A DNA stretch of 64,000 nt from Rhodospirillales bacterium 24-66-33 (GCA_002281855.1 NCHQ01000023.1:124001-188000); one strand, 5' to 3'; shown: positions 19,726 through 27,840, counted from the first letter of the stretch. The notes: a model not told the origin generated them from the letters alone. A program made the numbers and translations.

Positions 19726-19836
19726 CCTCACCCTGAGGAGCACTCCGAAGGAGTGCGTCTCGAAGGGTGGGCACGAGCATCCCGTCTGTTGCCCATCCTT
19801 CGAGACGCAGCCTGCGGCCGCTCCTCAGGATGAGGT
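19726..19836. repeat. Long dispersed palindrome, second family
   Basis: The left half (from 19726) has CCTCACCCTGAGGAGC, a 13-base hairpin insert, then GCGTCTCGAAGGGTGGGC. The right half (to 19836) is its inverse with two base changes and a different 11-base insert. Each half therefore forms a small stem of its own within the larger one. It fills the gap between the converging CBS and gamma-glutamyltransferase genes, a usual location for such elements, and may act as a two-way terminator. Confidence 0.8.
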
Positions 19837-19864
19837 TAGGGGGCCATCCTAAGACCGAAAACCT

Positions 19865-21478
19865 CTACGCCGGGACGCAGTAGCCGTCGCGGCGGGGATC
19901 GCAGCCGCCGGTGAAGATGCCGGTCTCGGGATCGATCGCGACGCCCTGCATGCCGCCCACGCTCCAGGTCCATTCCGGACCGGTCGTGACGTCGTGGCCG
20001 AGTCTGCGCAGGTCGGCATGAACCTCGGGCGACAGGCGTGATTCCAGCAGCACCGCGGCGCCGTCGGTCAGGCGGCCGCGCGGCGCCTCGATCGCCTGCT
20101 GCAGCGGCAGGCCGAAATCGACATGCTGGACCATGGCCTGCGGCTGGGTCTGCAGGATGCCGTAGCTGCCCGGCGTGCCCAGCGCGAGGATCGGGGTGCC
20201 GTCCTTGGTGGAGATCGAGGGCGCCATGCACATCGGGAGCTGCTCGCCCGGCTTGACGCGGTTGGGGCTCTGCGGGTTCACGTCGGCCCAATAGAGGAAG
20301 TTGTTGAGGCAGAGGCCGGTGCCGGGCACCACCACGCCGGACCCGAAGACGCTTCCCAGGCTCTGCGTCAGGCAGATCAGGTTGCCTTCGTTGTCGGCGA
20401 TCGAGAACGACGTGGTGTGGCTCTCGTCGGTCGGCGAGACCGGCTGCTGCGGCGGAGTCCACTGTTCGGTCGGGCCGATCACCGGCCTGCCGTCGCGCAC
20501 GCGGGCGCGCAGCGTCTCGACATGGGCGTCCGACAGGATCTCGGCCAGCTTCTGCGGCGACGGTACACCGGCCGCGATGCGCACGCCGGCGGCGAGGCGG
20601 ACGGCCCGCAGCACGGTGTCGAGATGCTCGGTCGAATTGCGCTTCATCGCGGCGAGGTCGAAGCCTTCGAGGATGCGCAGGGTCAGCAGGAACTGGAAAC
20701 CCTCGCAGGGCGGCGGCGGCACATGGACGGTGCGGCCGCGATAGGTGACGGAGACCGGGTCGCGCCAGGTCGCCTTGGCGGCCAGCAGGTCGTCCATGAC
20801 CATGCAGCCGCCCAGCTCGGTCAGCCGGTCGAGAATCTTCTGGCCGAGCGCACCGCCGTAGAGCAGGCCCGGGCCTTCGCTCGCCAGCGCCTCGAGCGTG
20901 CGGGCAAGGTCGGGCTGCTTCAGCACGAAGCCCGGCTTCACGGTGCCCACGCCCGCCGTGTAGACGCGCGACCATTCCGGATGCAGCGCCTCGTAGCCGG
21001 CGAGGTCGCCGGCGATGGCCTGCATTTCCTCGAGGTTGAATTCGATCAGCTGGAAGCCGTCGCGCGCGAGGGCGATCGCCGGTGCGAAGAGCTCCGGCAG
21101 CTTCTTCTTGCCGTGGCTGCTGTTCAACTCGCACCAGCCGGCGAGATTGCCCGGTGCTCCGACCGCCAGCGCGCCGCGCTGGAGCTGGGATCGGTTGCTG
21201 AGCTTGTCGACCGGGAAGTTCTTCGAGATCGGACCCACGAAGTCGAGCGTGCGGACGCGCTTCTCGCTGGCGATGTAGCAGGTGGCGACGCCGCGGCCGG
21301 CGAGGCCGGACATATAGGGTTCGACGACGTTCAGGGCCGCTGCCGTCGCAACCGCCGCATCGAAGGCATTGCCGCCGTTCGACAGGATGCGCGCGCCGGC
21401 CGCCGCCGCCAGCGGATGAGCCGCCGCCACCATGCCGTGCCGCGATGCGATTGTCGGACGCTTACCATGTTGCAGCAT
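19865..21478 (-). CDS. ggt: Gamma-glutamyltransferase family protein
   Basis: This Ntn-hydrolase of 537 residues hydrolyses or transfers gamma-glutamyl groups, for example from glutathione. The proenzyme would cut itself before Thr355 in the SHTTSFSIAD motif, where the catalytic Thr becomes the N-terminus of the small subunit. The large subunit contains the SNGGNAFDAAVA motif near 34-45. No clear signal peptide is present, so a cytoplasmic enzyme is likely, unlike the periplasmic E. coli enzyme. Its location close to a peptide importer suggests use of peptides as nitrogen or sulfur source, which is inference. Confidence 0.9.
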   Translation of the reverse strand: MLQHGKRPTIASRHGMVAAAHPLAAAAGARILSNGGNAFDAAVATAAALNVVEPYMSGLAGRGVATCYIASEKRVRTLDFVGPISKNFPVDKLSNRSQLQRGALAVGAPGNLAGWCELNSSHGKKKLPELFAPAIALARDGFQLIEFNLEEMQAIAGDLAGYEALHPEWSRVYTAGVGTVKPGFVLKQPDLARTLEALASEGPGLLYGGALGQKILDRLTELGGCMVMDDLLAAKATWRDPVSVTYRGRTVHVPPPPCEGFQFLLTLRILEGFDLAAMKRNSTEHLDTVLRAVRLAAGVRIAAGVPSPQKLAEILSDAHVETLRARVRDGRPVIGPTEQWTPPQQPVSPTDESHTTSFSIADNEGNLICLTQSLGSVFGSGVVVPGTGLCLNNFLYWADVNPQSPNRVKPGEQLPMCMAPSISTKDGTPILALGTPGSYGILQTQPQAMVQHVDFGLPLQQAIEAPRGRLTDGAAVLLESRLSPEVHADLRRLGHDVTTGPEWTWSVGGMQGVAIDPETGIFTGGCDPRRDGYCVPA

Positions 21479-21578
21479 CTACCTGTCTCTCCCTTATGCT
21501 AGCGCGGATCGTGCCGTTTCCGGATGGGCGCGACCACAATGAATTGCGCTAAGCTGCCAGCGGAAGGAAACGAACCTC

Positions 21579-22658
21579 ATGCGCAAACTCGAATTCGGCT
21601 GGTTCCTGCCCACGGCGGGCGACACCACCGCCTATGGATCGCCGAGCGCGCAGGTGCCGCCGTCGCTCGAGCTGTTCGACAAGATCGTGGGCGCAGCCGA
21701 GGCAGCGGGCTTCGAGTACATGCTGGTGCCGGTGCAGACCGCTTGCTGGGAGGCCTGGATCTCCAGCGCCATGATGGTGGCGCGCTCCAAGACGATGCGG
21801 ATGCTGGTGGCGGCGCGGCCGAGCTACATCAATCCCGTGCTGCTGGCCAAGATGATCACCGCCTTCGACCAGCTCTCGGGCGGCCGCATCTGCATCAACC
21901 TGATCGCCGGCCAGAGCGAGGCCGAGAACGCGTCTGAAGGCATCAAGTGGGGCAAGGAAGAGCGCTATGAGATCATGGACGAGGAAGTCTCGATCCTGAA
22001 GGCGCTGTGGACGACGCGCGGACCGGTGAATTTCGACGGCAAGTTCTATCAGCTCAAGGGCGCGCAGATCCGGCCCTATCCGTTGCAGCAGCCCCATCCG
22101 CGCTTCTATCTCGGCGGCGGCTCGAAGCAGGCCTGGGAGATTTCCGCGAAGCACTCCGACGTGCATCTCTTCTGGGGCGACACCTACGAGCGCATCCGCG
22201 CCAACATGGCCGAGATCAAATCGATGGCGGCGCGCCACGGCCGCGAGAAGGAGATCGGCTTCGGCATGCGCCTGCAGGTCGTCTGCCGGCAGACCGAGAA
22301 GGAAGCCTGGGACTTCGCCCATGGGCTCGTGGAACATGCCAGCGAGGCGCAGAAGGCGTTCGTGAAGGAGCGCTTCGCCACCTCCGAAGCCAATCGCCGC
22401 GTGCGTGAGCTGGCGGCGATCGGCGAGACCATCGAGCCACATCTGTGGACCGGCATCACCCAGGTTAGGCCCGGCGCCGGCATCGCCATCGTCGGCGACC
22501 CCGAGCAGTGCGCCGATACCTTGCAGAAGTTCATCGACCTCGGCTGCCATTCCTTCTGCCTGTCGGGCTACCTGCATGACGAAGAGGCCGAGCGCTTCGG
22601 CAAATGGATCATGCCGATCCTGCGCGAGCGTAACCCGGGGCGCATGCTGGCGTCGTAA
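21579..22658 (+). CDS. LLM-class flavin-dependent monooxygenase (SsuD-like)
   Basis: This luciferase-like TIM-barrel oxygenase has 359 residues. The start MRKLEFGWFLPT, the ARPSYINPVLLAKMITAFDQLSGGRICINLIAG segment near 90-122, and the EVSILKALWTTRGPVNFDGKFYQLKGA segment near 140-168 match alkanesulfonate/dimethylsulfone-type FMNH2 monooxygenases. It needs reduced flavin from a separate reductase that is not encoded next to it. GGAAGGAAAC lies upstream of the start. It is followed by a LysR regulator 24 bases on, which may control it. Confidence 0.9.
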   Translation: MRKLEFGWFLPTAGDTTAYGSPSAQVPPSLELFDKIVGAAEAAGFEYMLVPVQTACWEAWISSAMMVARSKTMRMLVAARPSYINPVLLAKMITAFDQLSGGRICINLIAGQSEAENASEGIKWGKEERYEIMDEEVSILKALWTTRGPVNFDGKFYQLKGAQIRPYPLQQPHPRFYLGGGSKQAWEISAKHSDVHLFWGDTYERIRANMAEIKSMAARHGREKEIGFGMRLQVVCRQTEKEAWDFAHGLVEHASEAQKAFVKERFATSEANRRVRELAAIGETIEPHLWTGITQVRPGAGIAIVGDPEQCADTLQKFIDLGCHSFCLSGYLHDEEAERFGKWIMPILRERNPGRMLAS

Positions 22659-22682
22659 CTTCCGTCTGCGTAGGCTGGGGCC

Positions 22683-23603
22683 ATGGCCCAGCTCTCTCTG
22701 CCGGACTTCAGCGCCCGCCAACTCGAGGCCGTTCTCGCCGTCGGCGAATACGGCAGTTTCATTGCTGCCGCGTCGCGGCTGCGCATCTCGCAGCCGGCGC
22801 TGACCCGCACCATCAAGCGGATCGAGACGGCGCTTGGCGTTCGCCTGTTCGAGCGCAGCACGCGGCATGTCCAGATCACGCCAGCCGGCCGCGAGTTCGC
22901 CGCGGTGGCGGAGCGCATGCTGAACGACCTGCGCATCACGGTGCGCTCGATCCGCGAGGTCGCCGAGGAGCAACGCGGCCGGCTCGCCATCGCCAGCATC
23001 ATGTCGGTGGCGAGCGGAACGCTGCCGCTCTTGCTCGCGGCTTATCGTGCCGACCGGCCCGGTATCGAGATCCATGTCCAGGAAGGCGTGCATGGCAGCG
23101 TGTTGGAAGCGGTGCGTAGCGGCATCGCCGATATCGGCCTGGCCTATGTCGACGAATTGCCCGATGCGATGTCGGGCGAGGCGTTGCAGCGCGAGACCTT
23201 CTGCCTTGTCGTGCCGCGCCGCCATCGGCTGGCCAGCCGTCCCACGGTCACGCTCGCCGAGCTGCGCGACGAGCCGTTGGTGGCGTTGCCCGGCGATTCA
23301 CGTACCCGCCGTACGATCGATGCCGCCGCTTCGGTCGCGGGGGTCACGCTGCGCCAGATGACCACGGTTAGTCAGTTCGCGACCTTGATGGGCTGCGTGC
23401 GCGCGGGCGTTGGGCTCGCCATCGTCCCGACCGGCGCGACGGGCCACTTCCTGGGCCGCGACCTGCGCGCGATCCGGCTCGGCGAGCAGAAACTGTCGCG
23501 ACGCCTCGGTATCGTGCTGCTGCGCGAACGCGAGCCGTCGCCGGCGGCGGCCGGTTTCCTCGCCCTGGCGCGGCGATCGTGGCCCAAGCCGGCCACGCGT
23601 TGA
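22683..23603 (+). CDS. LysR-family transcriptional regulator
   Basis: This regulator has 306 residues with an N-terminal winged helix-turn-helix (about 8-65: RQLEAVLAVGEYGSFIAAASRLRISQPALTRTI) and a C-terminal periplasmic-binding-like effector domain. It lies between the flavin monooxygenase and the selenoprotein unit, all on the same strand, so either could be its target. The downstream gap (23604-23717) carries a CAAGCT-ATC-AGCTTG palindrome at 23626-23640 and a likely promoter. Confidence 0.92.
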   Translation: MAQLSLPDFSARQLEAVLAVGEYGSFIAAASRLRISQPALTRTIKRIETALGVRLFERSTRHVQITPAGREFAAVAERMLNDLRITVRSIREVAEEQRGRLAIASIMSVASGTLPLLLAAYRADRPGIEIHVQEGVHGSVLEAVRSGIADIGLAYVDELPDAMSGEALQRETFCLVVPRRHRLASRPTVTLAELRDEPLVALPGDSRTRRTIDAAASVAGVTLRQMTTVSQFATLMGCVRAGVGLAIVPTGATGHFLGRDLRAIRLGEQKLSRRLGIVLLREREPSPAAAGFLALARRSWPKPATR

Positions 23604-23640
23604 TACGCGAAATGGAATAATCCAAGCTATCAGCTTGCGG

Positions 23641-23668
23641 TTGGCATAGGCGCGCAGAAGTCTATTCT
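23641..23668 (+). promoter_or_regulatory. Possible sigma70 promoter of the UGSC unit
   Basis: TTGGCA and TATTCT are separated by 16 bases, followed by a GGAGGA ribosome site and the GTG of the next gene about 50 bases on. The short palindrome CAAGCT-ATC-AGCTTG lies directly upstream and could be a LysR-type binding site or the end of the regulator's transcript. This is a reading by eye and has no support beyond the hexamers. Confidence 0.4.
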
Positions 23669-23717
23669 GCCGAGAAGCCGTCCGGTGTCATGTGCCCGGA
23701 GCGGTGGAGGAAACAGC

Positions 23718-24773
23718 GTGCAGTTTGCATCCCGATCCTATTCGGCCGACAGCATTTCGGCGGTTCAGGAACTCTATCATTCCAACGGCTGGACCGACGG
23801 TCTGCCCATCGTGCCGCCGACGCGCGAGGCGGTGGAGGCCTGCCTCGAATGGGTGATGATGCCACCCGACCAGCTGATCGGCATCGAGCCGGTGCGCGGG
23901 CTCGCCATCACCGCCGAGAAGCTCGCGATCAACGCCGTGATGGCCGGCTGCCTGCCCATGCACTTCCCGGTCGTCGTGACGGCCTGGACCGCCATGATGC
24001 AGGAAGAATTCCTGATGCACGGCGCGACCGCGAGCACCGGCGGCTGCGCGGTGCTGATCATCTTGAACGGACCGATCCGCCTCGAGATTGGCGCCAGCGG
24101 CTCGTTCAATGCGCTCGCCAATTCAGACCGGGCGACGGCGGTCATCGGCCGCGCCATCCGGCTTTGCCTGATCAACCTGCTGGACGACCGGCCGGGCGTG
24201 ATCGACCGTTCGACCCTCGGCCATCCCGGCAAGTTCAGCTACTGCGTCGCCGAGGACGAGGAGGACACGAGCTGGCTGCCGCTGGCCGAACATCGCGGCG
24301 TGCCGAAGGGCGCGTCCTCCGTGACCGTGCTGGCGGCCGGCGCGCCGCGCCAGCTCATGAACGAATGGACCACGAAGCCGGAGGAAATCCTCGAGACCTT
24401 CGCCGCCGAGATGCGCGCCAACATGCGCCACTATTCGATCCATCCCGGCAATTACGCGCTGATCATCCCCAAGCAGCTGAGGGAGCATCTGCAGGCGGGC
24501 GGCTGGACCAAGGCCGACATCGCGACCTTCATCCATGAACGCGCGCGCATCCATCGCCGCGAATGGGCCGATGTCGGCAAGGGCGCCGTCGTCCGCGACC
24601 GCGGCGACAGCGTCTACACCGCGATGGATTCGCCCGACCAGCTCCTGGTCGTAGCGGCCGGCGGTCCCGCGGGCGGCTTCGGCGCCGTCATCCCGCCCTG
24701 GCTGGGCAACAAGAGCTATGCGGTCACCTTGCCGATCGGCGTCTGCGTCGATTGCGAACCTCCCAAGAACTAA
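23718..24773 (+). CDS. Conserved protein of unknown function, partner of UGSC selenoprotein
   Basis: I do not recognise an enzyme class for these 351 residues. The protein is soluble, with no signal peptide, and has a WTDGLPIVPPTREAVEA start, several Gly-rich runs (AGGPAGGFGAVIPPW near 315) and a cluster of cysteines including the C-terminal CVDC. GTG at 23718 is favoured because GGAGGA lies seven bases upstream. Earlier in-frame starts have no ribosome site. The gene ends 11 bases before the UGSC gene and is almost certainly cotranscribed with it. Genes of this kind occur beside UGSC-domain genes, so a shared redox or degradative reaction is likely. Confidence 0.75.
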   Translation: MQFASRSYSADSISAVQELYHSNGWTDGLPIVPPTREAVEACLEWVMMPPDQLIGIEPVRGLAITAEKLAINAVMAGCLPMHFPVVVTAWTAMMQEEFLMHGATASTGGCAVLIILNGPIRLEIGASGSFNALANSDRATAVIGRAIRLCLINLLDDRPGVIDRSTLGHPGKFSYCVAEDEEDTSWLPLAEHRGVPKGASSVTVLAAGAPRQLMNEWTTKPEEILETFAAEMRANMRHYSIHPGNYALIIPKQLREHLQAGGWTKADIATFIHERARIHRREWADVGKGAVVRDRGDSVYTAMDSPDQLLVVAAGGPAGGFGAVIPPWLGNKSYAVTLPIGVCVDCEPPKN

Positions 24774-24784
24774 GAGGAAACACC

Positions 24785-25312
24785 ATGTTCGAAGTTCTCG
24801 ATCCCACGCCGGGTACCGCCCCGCCGGCCGGCCAGCTCGCCCCACGCCTCGACACGCTGGAAGGCAAGACGATCGGCTTCATCTCCAACGGCAAGGAAGG
24901 CACCAAGGGCTTCTTCAAGCACCTGGACCAGATCCTGCGCGAGGAATACGGCGTCGCCAACGTGGTGAGCCGCACCAAGTCGAACTACAGCGCGCCGGCC
25001 GATCCCCACATCGTGGCGGAGATCAAAGGCTGGGATGCCGTCGTCTCCGGCCTGGGGGATTGAGGCAGCTGTTCATCGTGCAGTCTGCACGACTCAGTTA
25101 CCGCTGAAAGACTGGAAGTTCCCGCGTTCAGCGTGATGACGACCCGGTTCGCCAGCGCGGCCGACATGATGAGCCGCGTGCTCGGCATGCCGGGCTATGC
25201 CTTCGCCCAGATCGGTCATCCGGTCAGCAGCGCGACCGACGACCAGCTCCGCGCCATGGCCCGCACGGCCATCGAGCAGGGCCTGGCGATGCTGGTCCGG
25301 CCCAAGGCCTGA
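24785..25312 (+). CDS. UGSC-family selenoprotein (in-frame UGA read as Sec)
   Basis: Reading through UGA at 25061-25063 as selenocysteine gives a 175-residue protein with Sec93 in the run GLGD-U-GSCSSCSLHD. This is the motif that names the UGSC (seleno)protein family, where Cys can replace Sec. The N-terminal half (VLDPTPGTAP, LEGKTIGFISNGKEGT, VVSRTKS) and the part after UGA (VPAFSVMTTRF, GMPGYAFAQIGHPV, AMARTAIEQG) both look like the same family, so the UGA is not the end of the gene. Sec93 and Cys96 form a UxxC redox pair. GAGGAAA precedes the ATG. The reaction is not known. An automatic call would stop at 92 residues or label it a pseudogene. Confidence 0.85.
25076..25092 (+). promoter_or_regulatory. 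Bacterial SECIS-like hairpin after the UGA
   Basis: A perfect seven-base stem TCGTGCA/TGCACGA closes a GTC loop, with the loop starting 19 bases after the UGA, within the range known for bacterial SECIS elements. The tip GCAGUCUGC closely resembles the GCAGGUCUGC tip of the E. coli fdhF element as I remember it. The bulged U of fdhF is absent. It lies within the coding region, as bacterial SECIS elements do, and would recruit SelB. Confidence 0.7.
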
Positions 25313-25327
25313 ATTCCCGCTCGGCAA

Positions 25328-25356
25328 CCCCGGACAGCATTTTGCGTTGTCCGGGG
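25328..25356 (+). terminator. Hairpin downstream of the UGSC gene
   Basis: CCCCGGACA and TGTCCGGGG form a nine-base stem around an 11-base loop containing TTTT. It begins 16 bases after the selenoprotein stop codon. There is no T-run after the stem, so it is an imperfect intrinsic terminator or a message-stabilising stem. It ends 23 bases before the next small gene, which has its own ribosome site. Confidence 0.45.
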
Positions 25357-25378
25357 AACCAATAAGGGAGTTTACGGC

Positions 25379-25603
25379 ATGAAGCCGATGGCAATTTTGG
25401 GCGTCCTTTTGATCGCGATCGGCATCGCCGGCCTGGCGATCGACAACATCTCTTTCACCGAACGCAAGACCATCGTCGACGCCGGCCCGCTCAAGGTCAC
25501 GGCCGACGAACAGCGCACCATCCCGATCCCGACCATCGCCGGCATCGTCGCCGTGGTCGCGGGCGCCGGCCTCCTGTTCATGGGCCGCGCCGCGCGCGGC
25601 TGA
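25379..25603 (+). CDS. Small membrane protein with two predicted helices
   Basis: The 74 residues start with a hydrophobic helix (MAILGVLLIAIGIAGLAI), then a short polar stretch (FTERKTIVDAGPLKVTADEQRT), then a second helix (IAGIVAVVAGAGLLFMG). AAGGGAG eight bases before ATG supports it as a real gene. It resembles small DUF-type inner-membrane proteins of unknown function found in many proteobacteria. No functional residues can be named. It stands alone between the UGSC hairpin and the converging Lin0512 genes. Confidence 0.75.
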   Translation: MKPMAILGVLLIAIGIAGLAIDNISFTERKTIVDAGPLKVTADEQRTIPIPTIAGIVAVVAGAGLLFMGRAARG

Positions 25604-25621
25604 GTCCGCCGGGAAGCGACC

Positions 25622-25972
25622 TCAGCGTTCGGGAATCTCCATGCGGACCGCGATGGCGGCGCTGGCGATCACCGCGGGGTCGTTGTTCTCCGGATCGGCG
25701 ATATCGAGCCCGCCCTTGACCACCTTCACGGTCACGATGCCGTGCGGCAGGGACGCCTTCACCTTCTCCGCATCGACCTTGTCGGGCTGCTGCACGCCGA
25801 TCGTGACGTCGACGAACATGCCGGTCTTGGTGTCGATCTTGAGGGTCCGGATCATCGCGAGCGAGGAATGGTGCAGGGCGTCCTGCACGGCGCGCAGGGC
25901 CGCCTTGGTATAGTCGCCCCCATGCAGATCGTTGCCGGTGCCGAGTTCGAGGATCACGCGCTTGGCGGTCAT
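25622..25972 (-). CDS. Lin0512-family protein, copy 1
   Basis: This is a 116-residue conserved protein of the Lin0512 family (no known function). The family pattern is visible as ILELGTGNDLHGGDYTKAALRAVQDALHHSSL near 7-38, followed by VTIGVQQPDKVD near 56 and a Gly-rich strand near 78. It lies 13 bases downstream of a second member that differs at many positions, so the pair is an old tandem duplication. A Bug-type receptor gene lies upstream on the same strand. Confidence 0.88.
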   Translation of the reverse strand: MTAKRVILELGTGNDLHGGDYTKAALRAVQDALHHSSLAMIRTLKIDTKTGMFVDVTIGVQQPDKVDAEKVKASLPHGIVTVKVVKGGLDIADPENNDPAVIASAAIAVRMEIPER

Positions 25973-25985
25973 GGTCTTGGCTCCC

Positions 25986-26324
25986 TTACAGGTCGAGTCG
26001 GACGATGGCGGCGGCCTGGGCGATCACCGTCTTGTCCGTGCCGGCTTCGTTTTCGATCTCCAGCCCGCCCTCGACCACCTTCACCGTGCCGGTGCCGTGC
26101 GGCAGGACCGCCAGCACCTCGGCCGTGTCGACCTGGTCGGGCTGGGGCACGCCGATCAGCACCTCGACCACCATGTCGTCGCTCGACTTGCCGAGTGCCG
26201 TCGCGACGGTGAGCGAGTTGTGCCACAGCGCGTCACGCAGGGCGCGGACCGCGGCCTTGGTGTAGTCGCCGCCCCTTATGTCGGTGCCCATGCCGATCTC
26301 GAGGGCTACCTTCTTCAACGCCAT
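25986..26324 (-). CDS. Lin0512-family protein, copy 2
   Basis: This is the 112-residue paralogue of the following gene, with the same GTDIRGGDYTKAAVRALRDALWHNSL signature near 13-38 and the VLIGVPQPDQVD strand near 55. Both small proteins probably pair as subunits, as related alpha/beta folds often do, but this is inference. The start is supported by an AGGAGAAAG ribosome site. It lies 13 bases after the Bug-type receptor gene and would be on the same message. Confidence 0.88.
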   Translation of the reverse strand: MALKKVALEIGMGTDIRGGDYTKAAVRALRDALWHNSLTVATALGKSSDDMVVEVLIGVPQPDQVDTAEVLAVLPHGTGTVKVVEGGLEIENEAGTDKTVIAQAAAIVRLDL

Positions 26325-26337
26325 GGCTTTCTCCTGT

Positions 26338-27333
26338 TCAGGGCTTCGCGAGGCCCGCCTTGATGAGCAGCGGCTTCACTTCGGCATAGTACTTCTCGGC
26401 GAAGGCGCGGAATTCGGCAGGGTTCTTGTCCCACGGCACCTGGATGAACTTCGCGAGGTACTCCAGCACCTTCGGCTCGGTCGAGGCCTGCTTGAAGGCC
26501 TGGTAGAGCGTGTCGACGATCGCCGGCGGCATGCCCTTGGGGCCGAGCAGCCCGTAGGGGCTCTGGCCGACCACGTTGACGCCGAGCTCGATCATCGTCG
26601 GCACGTCGGGATAGCGCGGGATGCGCTTCTCGGTCGCGAAGGCCAGGATGCGGCACTTGCCGTCGTCGACGAAGGGCGCCCATTGGGCCGCGTCCGCGAT
26701 GAACTGGATTTCGCCGCCCATCAGCGCCTGCATCCATTCGGCACCGCCCTTGTAGGGGACATGGGTGAACTTCGCGCCGGTCGCCTGCTCGACCTCGATC
26801 ATCATGAGCTGGCCCGTGCCGCCGACGCCCGAGGTGCCGTAATTGTACTTGTCCGGATCCTTCTTGCCGGCGGCGATCATGTCCTGGAAGGTCTTCCAGG
26901 GAGAGTCGGAGCGCACGACGATGCCCATCGTGTAGCCCGACAGGCCGGTGATGTAGGTGAAGTCGGTCAGCGGGTTCCAGCTGGTCTTCTGGTAGTGCGG
27001 ATAGCGCAGCGTGTTGATGCTCATGACGGCCAGCGTGTAGCCGTCGGGCTTGGCATTGAGCAGCATGGCCGGAGCCAGTGTGCCCGCAGCCCCCGGCTTG
27101 ATGTCGATGATGACCTGCTGCCCCAGGATCTTGCCCACGGCTTCGGCGAGCAGGCGCATGTGGACGTCGGTGACGCCGCCTGCGGCGAAGGGGTTGTAGA
27201 TCGTGATCGGCTTCTCGGGCTTCCAGCCGGCCTGGGCGCGGGCGAGCCCCGGGACGATGAGGGGGGCGGTGAGCGCCGTCGCGCCGGCCAGGGCGGCAAA
27301 GCGGCGGCGGTTGATCGAGACGGGCTGGGACAT
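26338..27333 (-). CDS. Bug/TctC-family substrate-binding protein
   Basis: This is a 331-residue periplasmic receptor of the tripartite tricarboxylate transporter family. The N-terminus (NRRRFAALAGATALTAPLIVPG) has a twin-arginine pattern and cleavage is likely after GLARA. KPITIYNPFAAGGVTDVHMRLLAEAVGK near 40-67 and the GTSGVGGTGQLMMIEVEQATGAKFTHVPYKGGAEWMQALMGG region near 160-200 are diagnostic. No TctA or TctB subunits are adjacent, the normal situation for this expanded family. Ligands are usually small carboxylates. It heads a likely unit with the two Lin0512 genes. Confidence 0.93.
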   Translation of the reverse strand: MSQPVSINRRRFAALAGATALTAPLIVPGLARAQAGWKPEKPITIYNPFAAGGVTDVHMRLLAEAVGKILGQQVIIDIKPGAAGTLAPAMLLNAKPDGYTLAVMSINTLRYPHYQKTSWNPLTDFTYITGLSGYTMGIVVRSDSPWKTFQDMIAAGKKDPDKYNYGTSGVGGTGQLMMIEVEQATGAKFTHVPYKGGAEWMQALMGGEIQFIADAAQWAPFVDDGKCRILAFATEKRIPRYPDVPTMIELGVNVVGQSPYGLLGPKGMPPAIVDTLYQAFKQASTEPKVLEYLAKFIQVPWDKNPAEFRAFAEKYYAEVKPLLIKAGLAKP

Positions 27334-27441
27334 GAACGCTCCTCCTGCTTCTCTTTTCTTTTACTCGCGCACACGACGAAACGGCTGCACGAGGCAGCCG
27401 TCCGTTCGTTCCATAGCGATTCGGCGAAGGCGCGTTAAGCG

Positions 27442-27840
27442 CTACTTCCGGCGCGCGGCGTCGATGCTCCAGGGGCCGGGGCCGGCGGCGGCGATGTAGA
27501 GGAAGACGAAGCAGTACAGGGCCGCAAGCTCGCCTGCATTGAGGATCGGATAGAAGCCCCGCGGGGCGTGGGCCATGAAGTAGGCGACCGCCATCAGGCC
27601 GGACAGAATGAACGCGACGCTGCGGGTAAACAGGCCGAGGATCATCAGGACGCCGCCGACCAGCTCGAGGATGCCGGCGATTCCGGGCGGCGAGGTCAGG
27701 CTGAGGTTGGCGAACATCGGGATGGTCGGGATCTTCAGCAGCTTGGCCGTGCCATGTTGCAGGAACAGCAGCCCCGTCATGATGCGCAGGACACTGAGCA
27801 GACGCGGTGCCCAAGCGGCCCCGAGTGCGTCGAAATTCAT
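27442..27840 (-). CDS. DoxX-family membrane protein
   Basis: This inner-membrane protein of 132 residues has four hydrophobic helices. The family pattern LRIMTGLLFLQHGTAKLL near 18-35 and the GILELVGGVLMILGLFTRSVAFIL segment near 55-78 are clear. DoxX/DoxD-like proteins are linked to redox and thiosulfate or quinone chemistry, but most members, including this type, have no proven activity. It is separated from the Bug gene by about 110 bases and lies next to relics of a sugar transporter. Confidence 0.9.
   Translation of the reverse strand: MNFDALGAAWAPRLLSVLRIMTGLLFLQHGTAKLLKIPTIPMFANLSLTSPPGIAGILELVGGVLMILGLFTRSVAFILSGLMAVAYFMAHAPRGFYPILNAGELAALYCFVFLYIAAAGPGPWSIDAARRK

Noticed and set aside
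20123..21502. A 459-residue plus-strand frame opposite the gamma-glutamyltransferase
   Set aside because: It is the antisense of a gene with a complete catalytic motif and has no motif of its own.
25061..25063. UGA as an ordinary stop giving a 92-residue protein, or a nonsense mutation in a pseudogene
   Set aside because: The family sequence continues in frame to a second stop without frame shifts, the position matches the Sec/Cys site and a SECIS-like stem follows.
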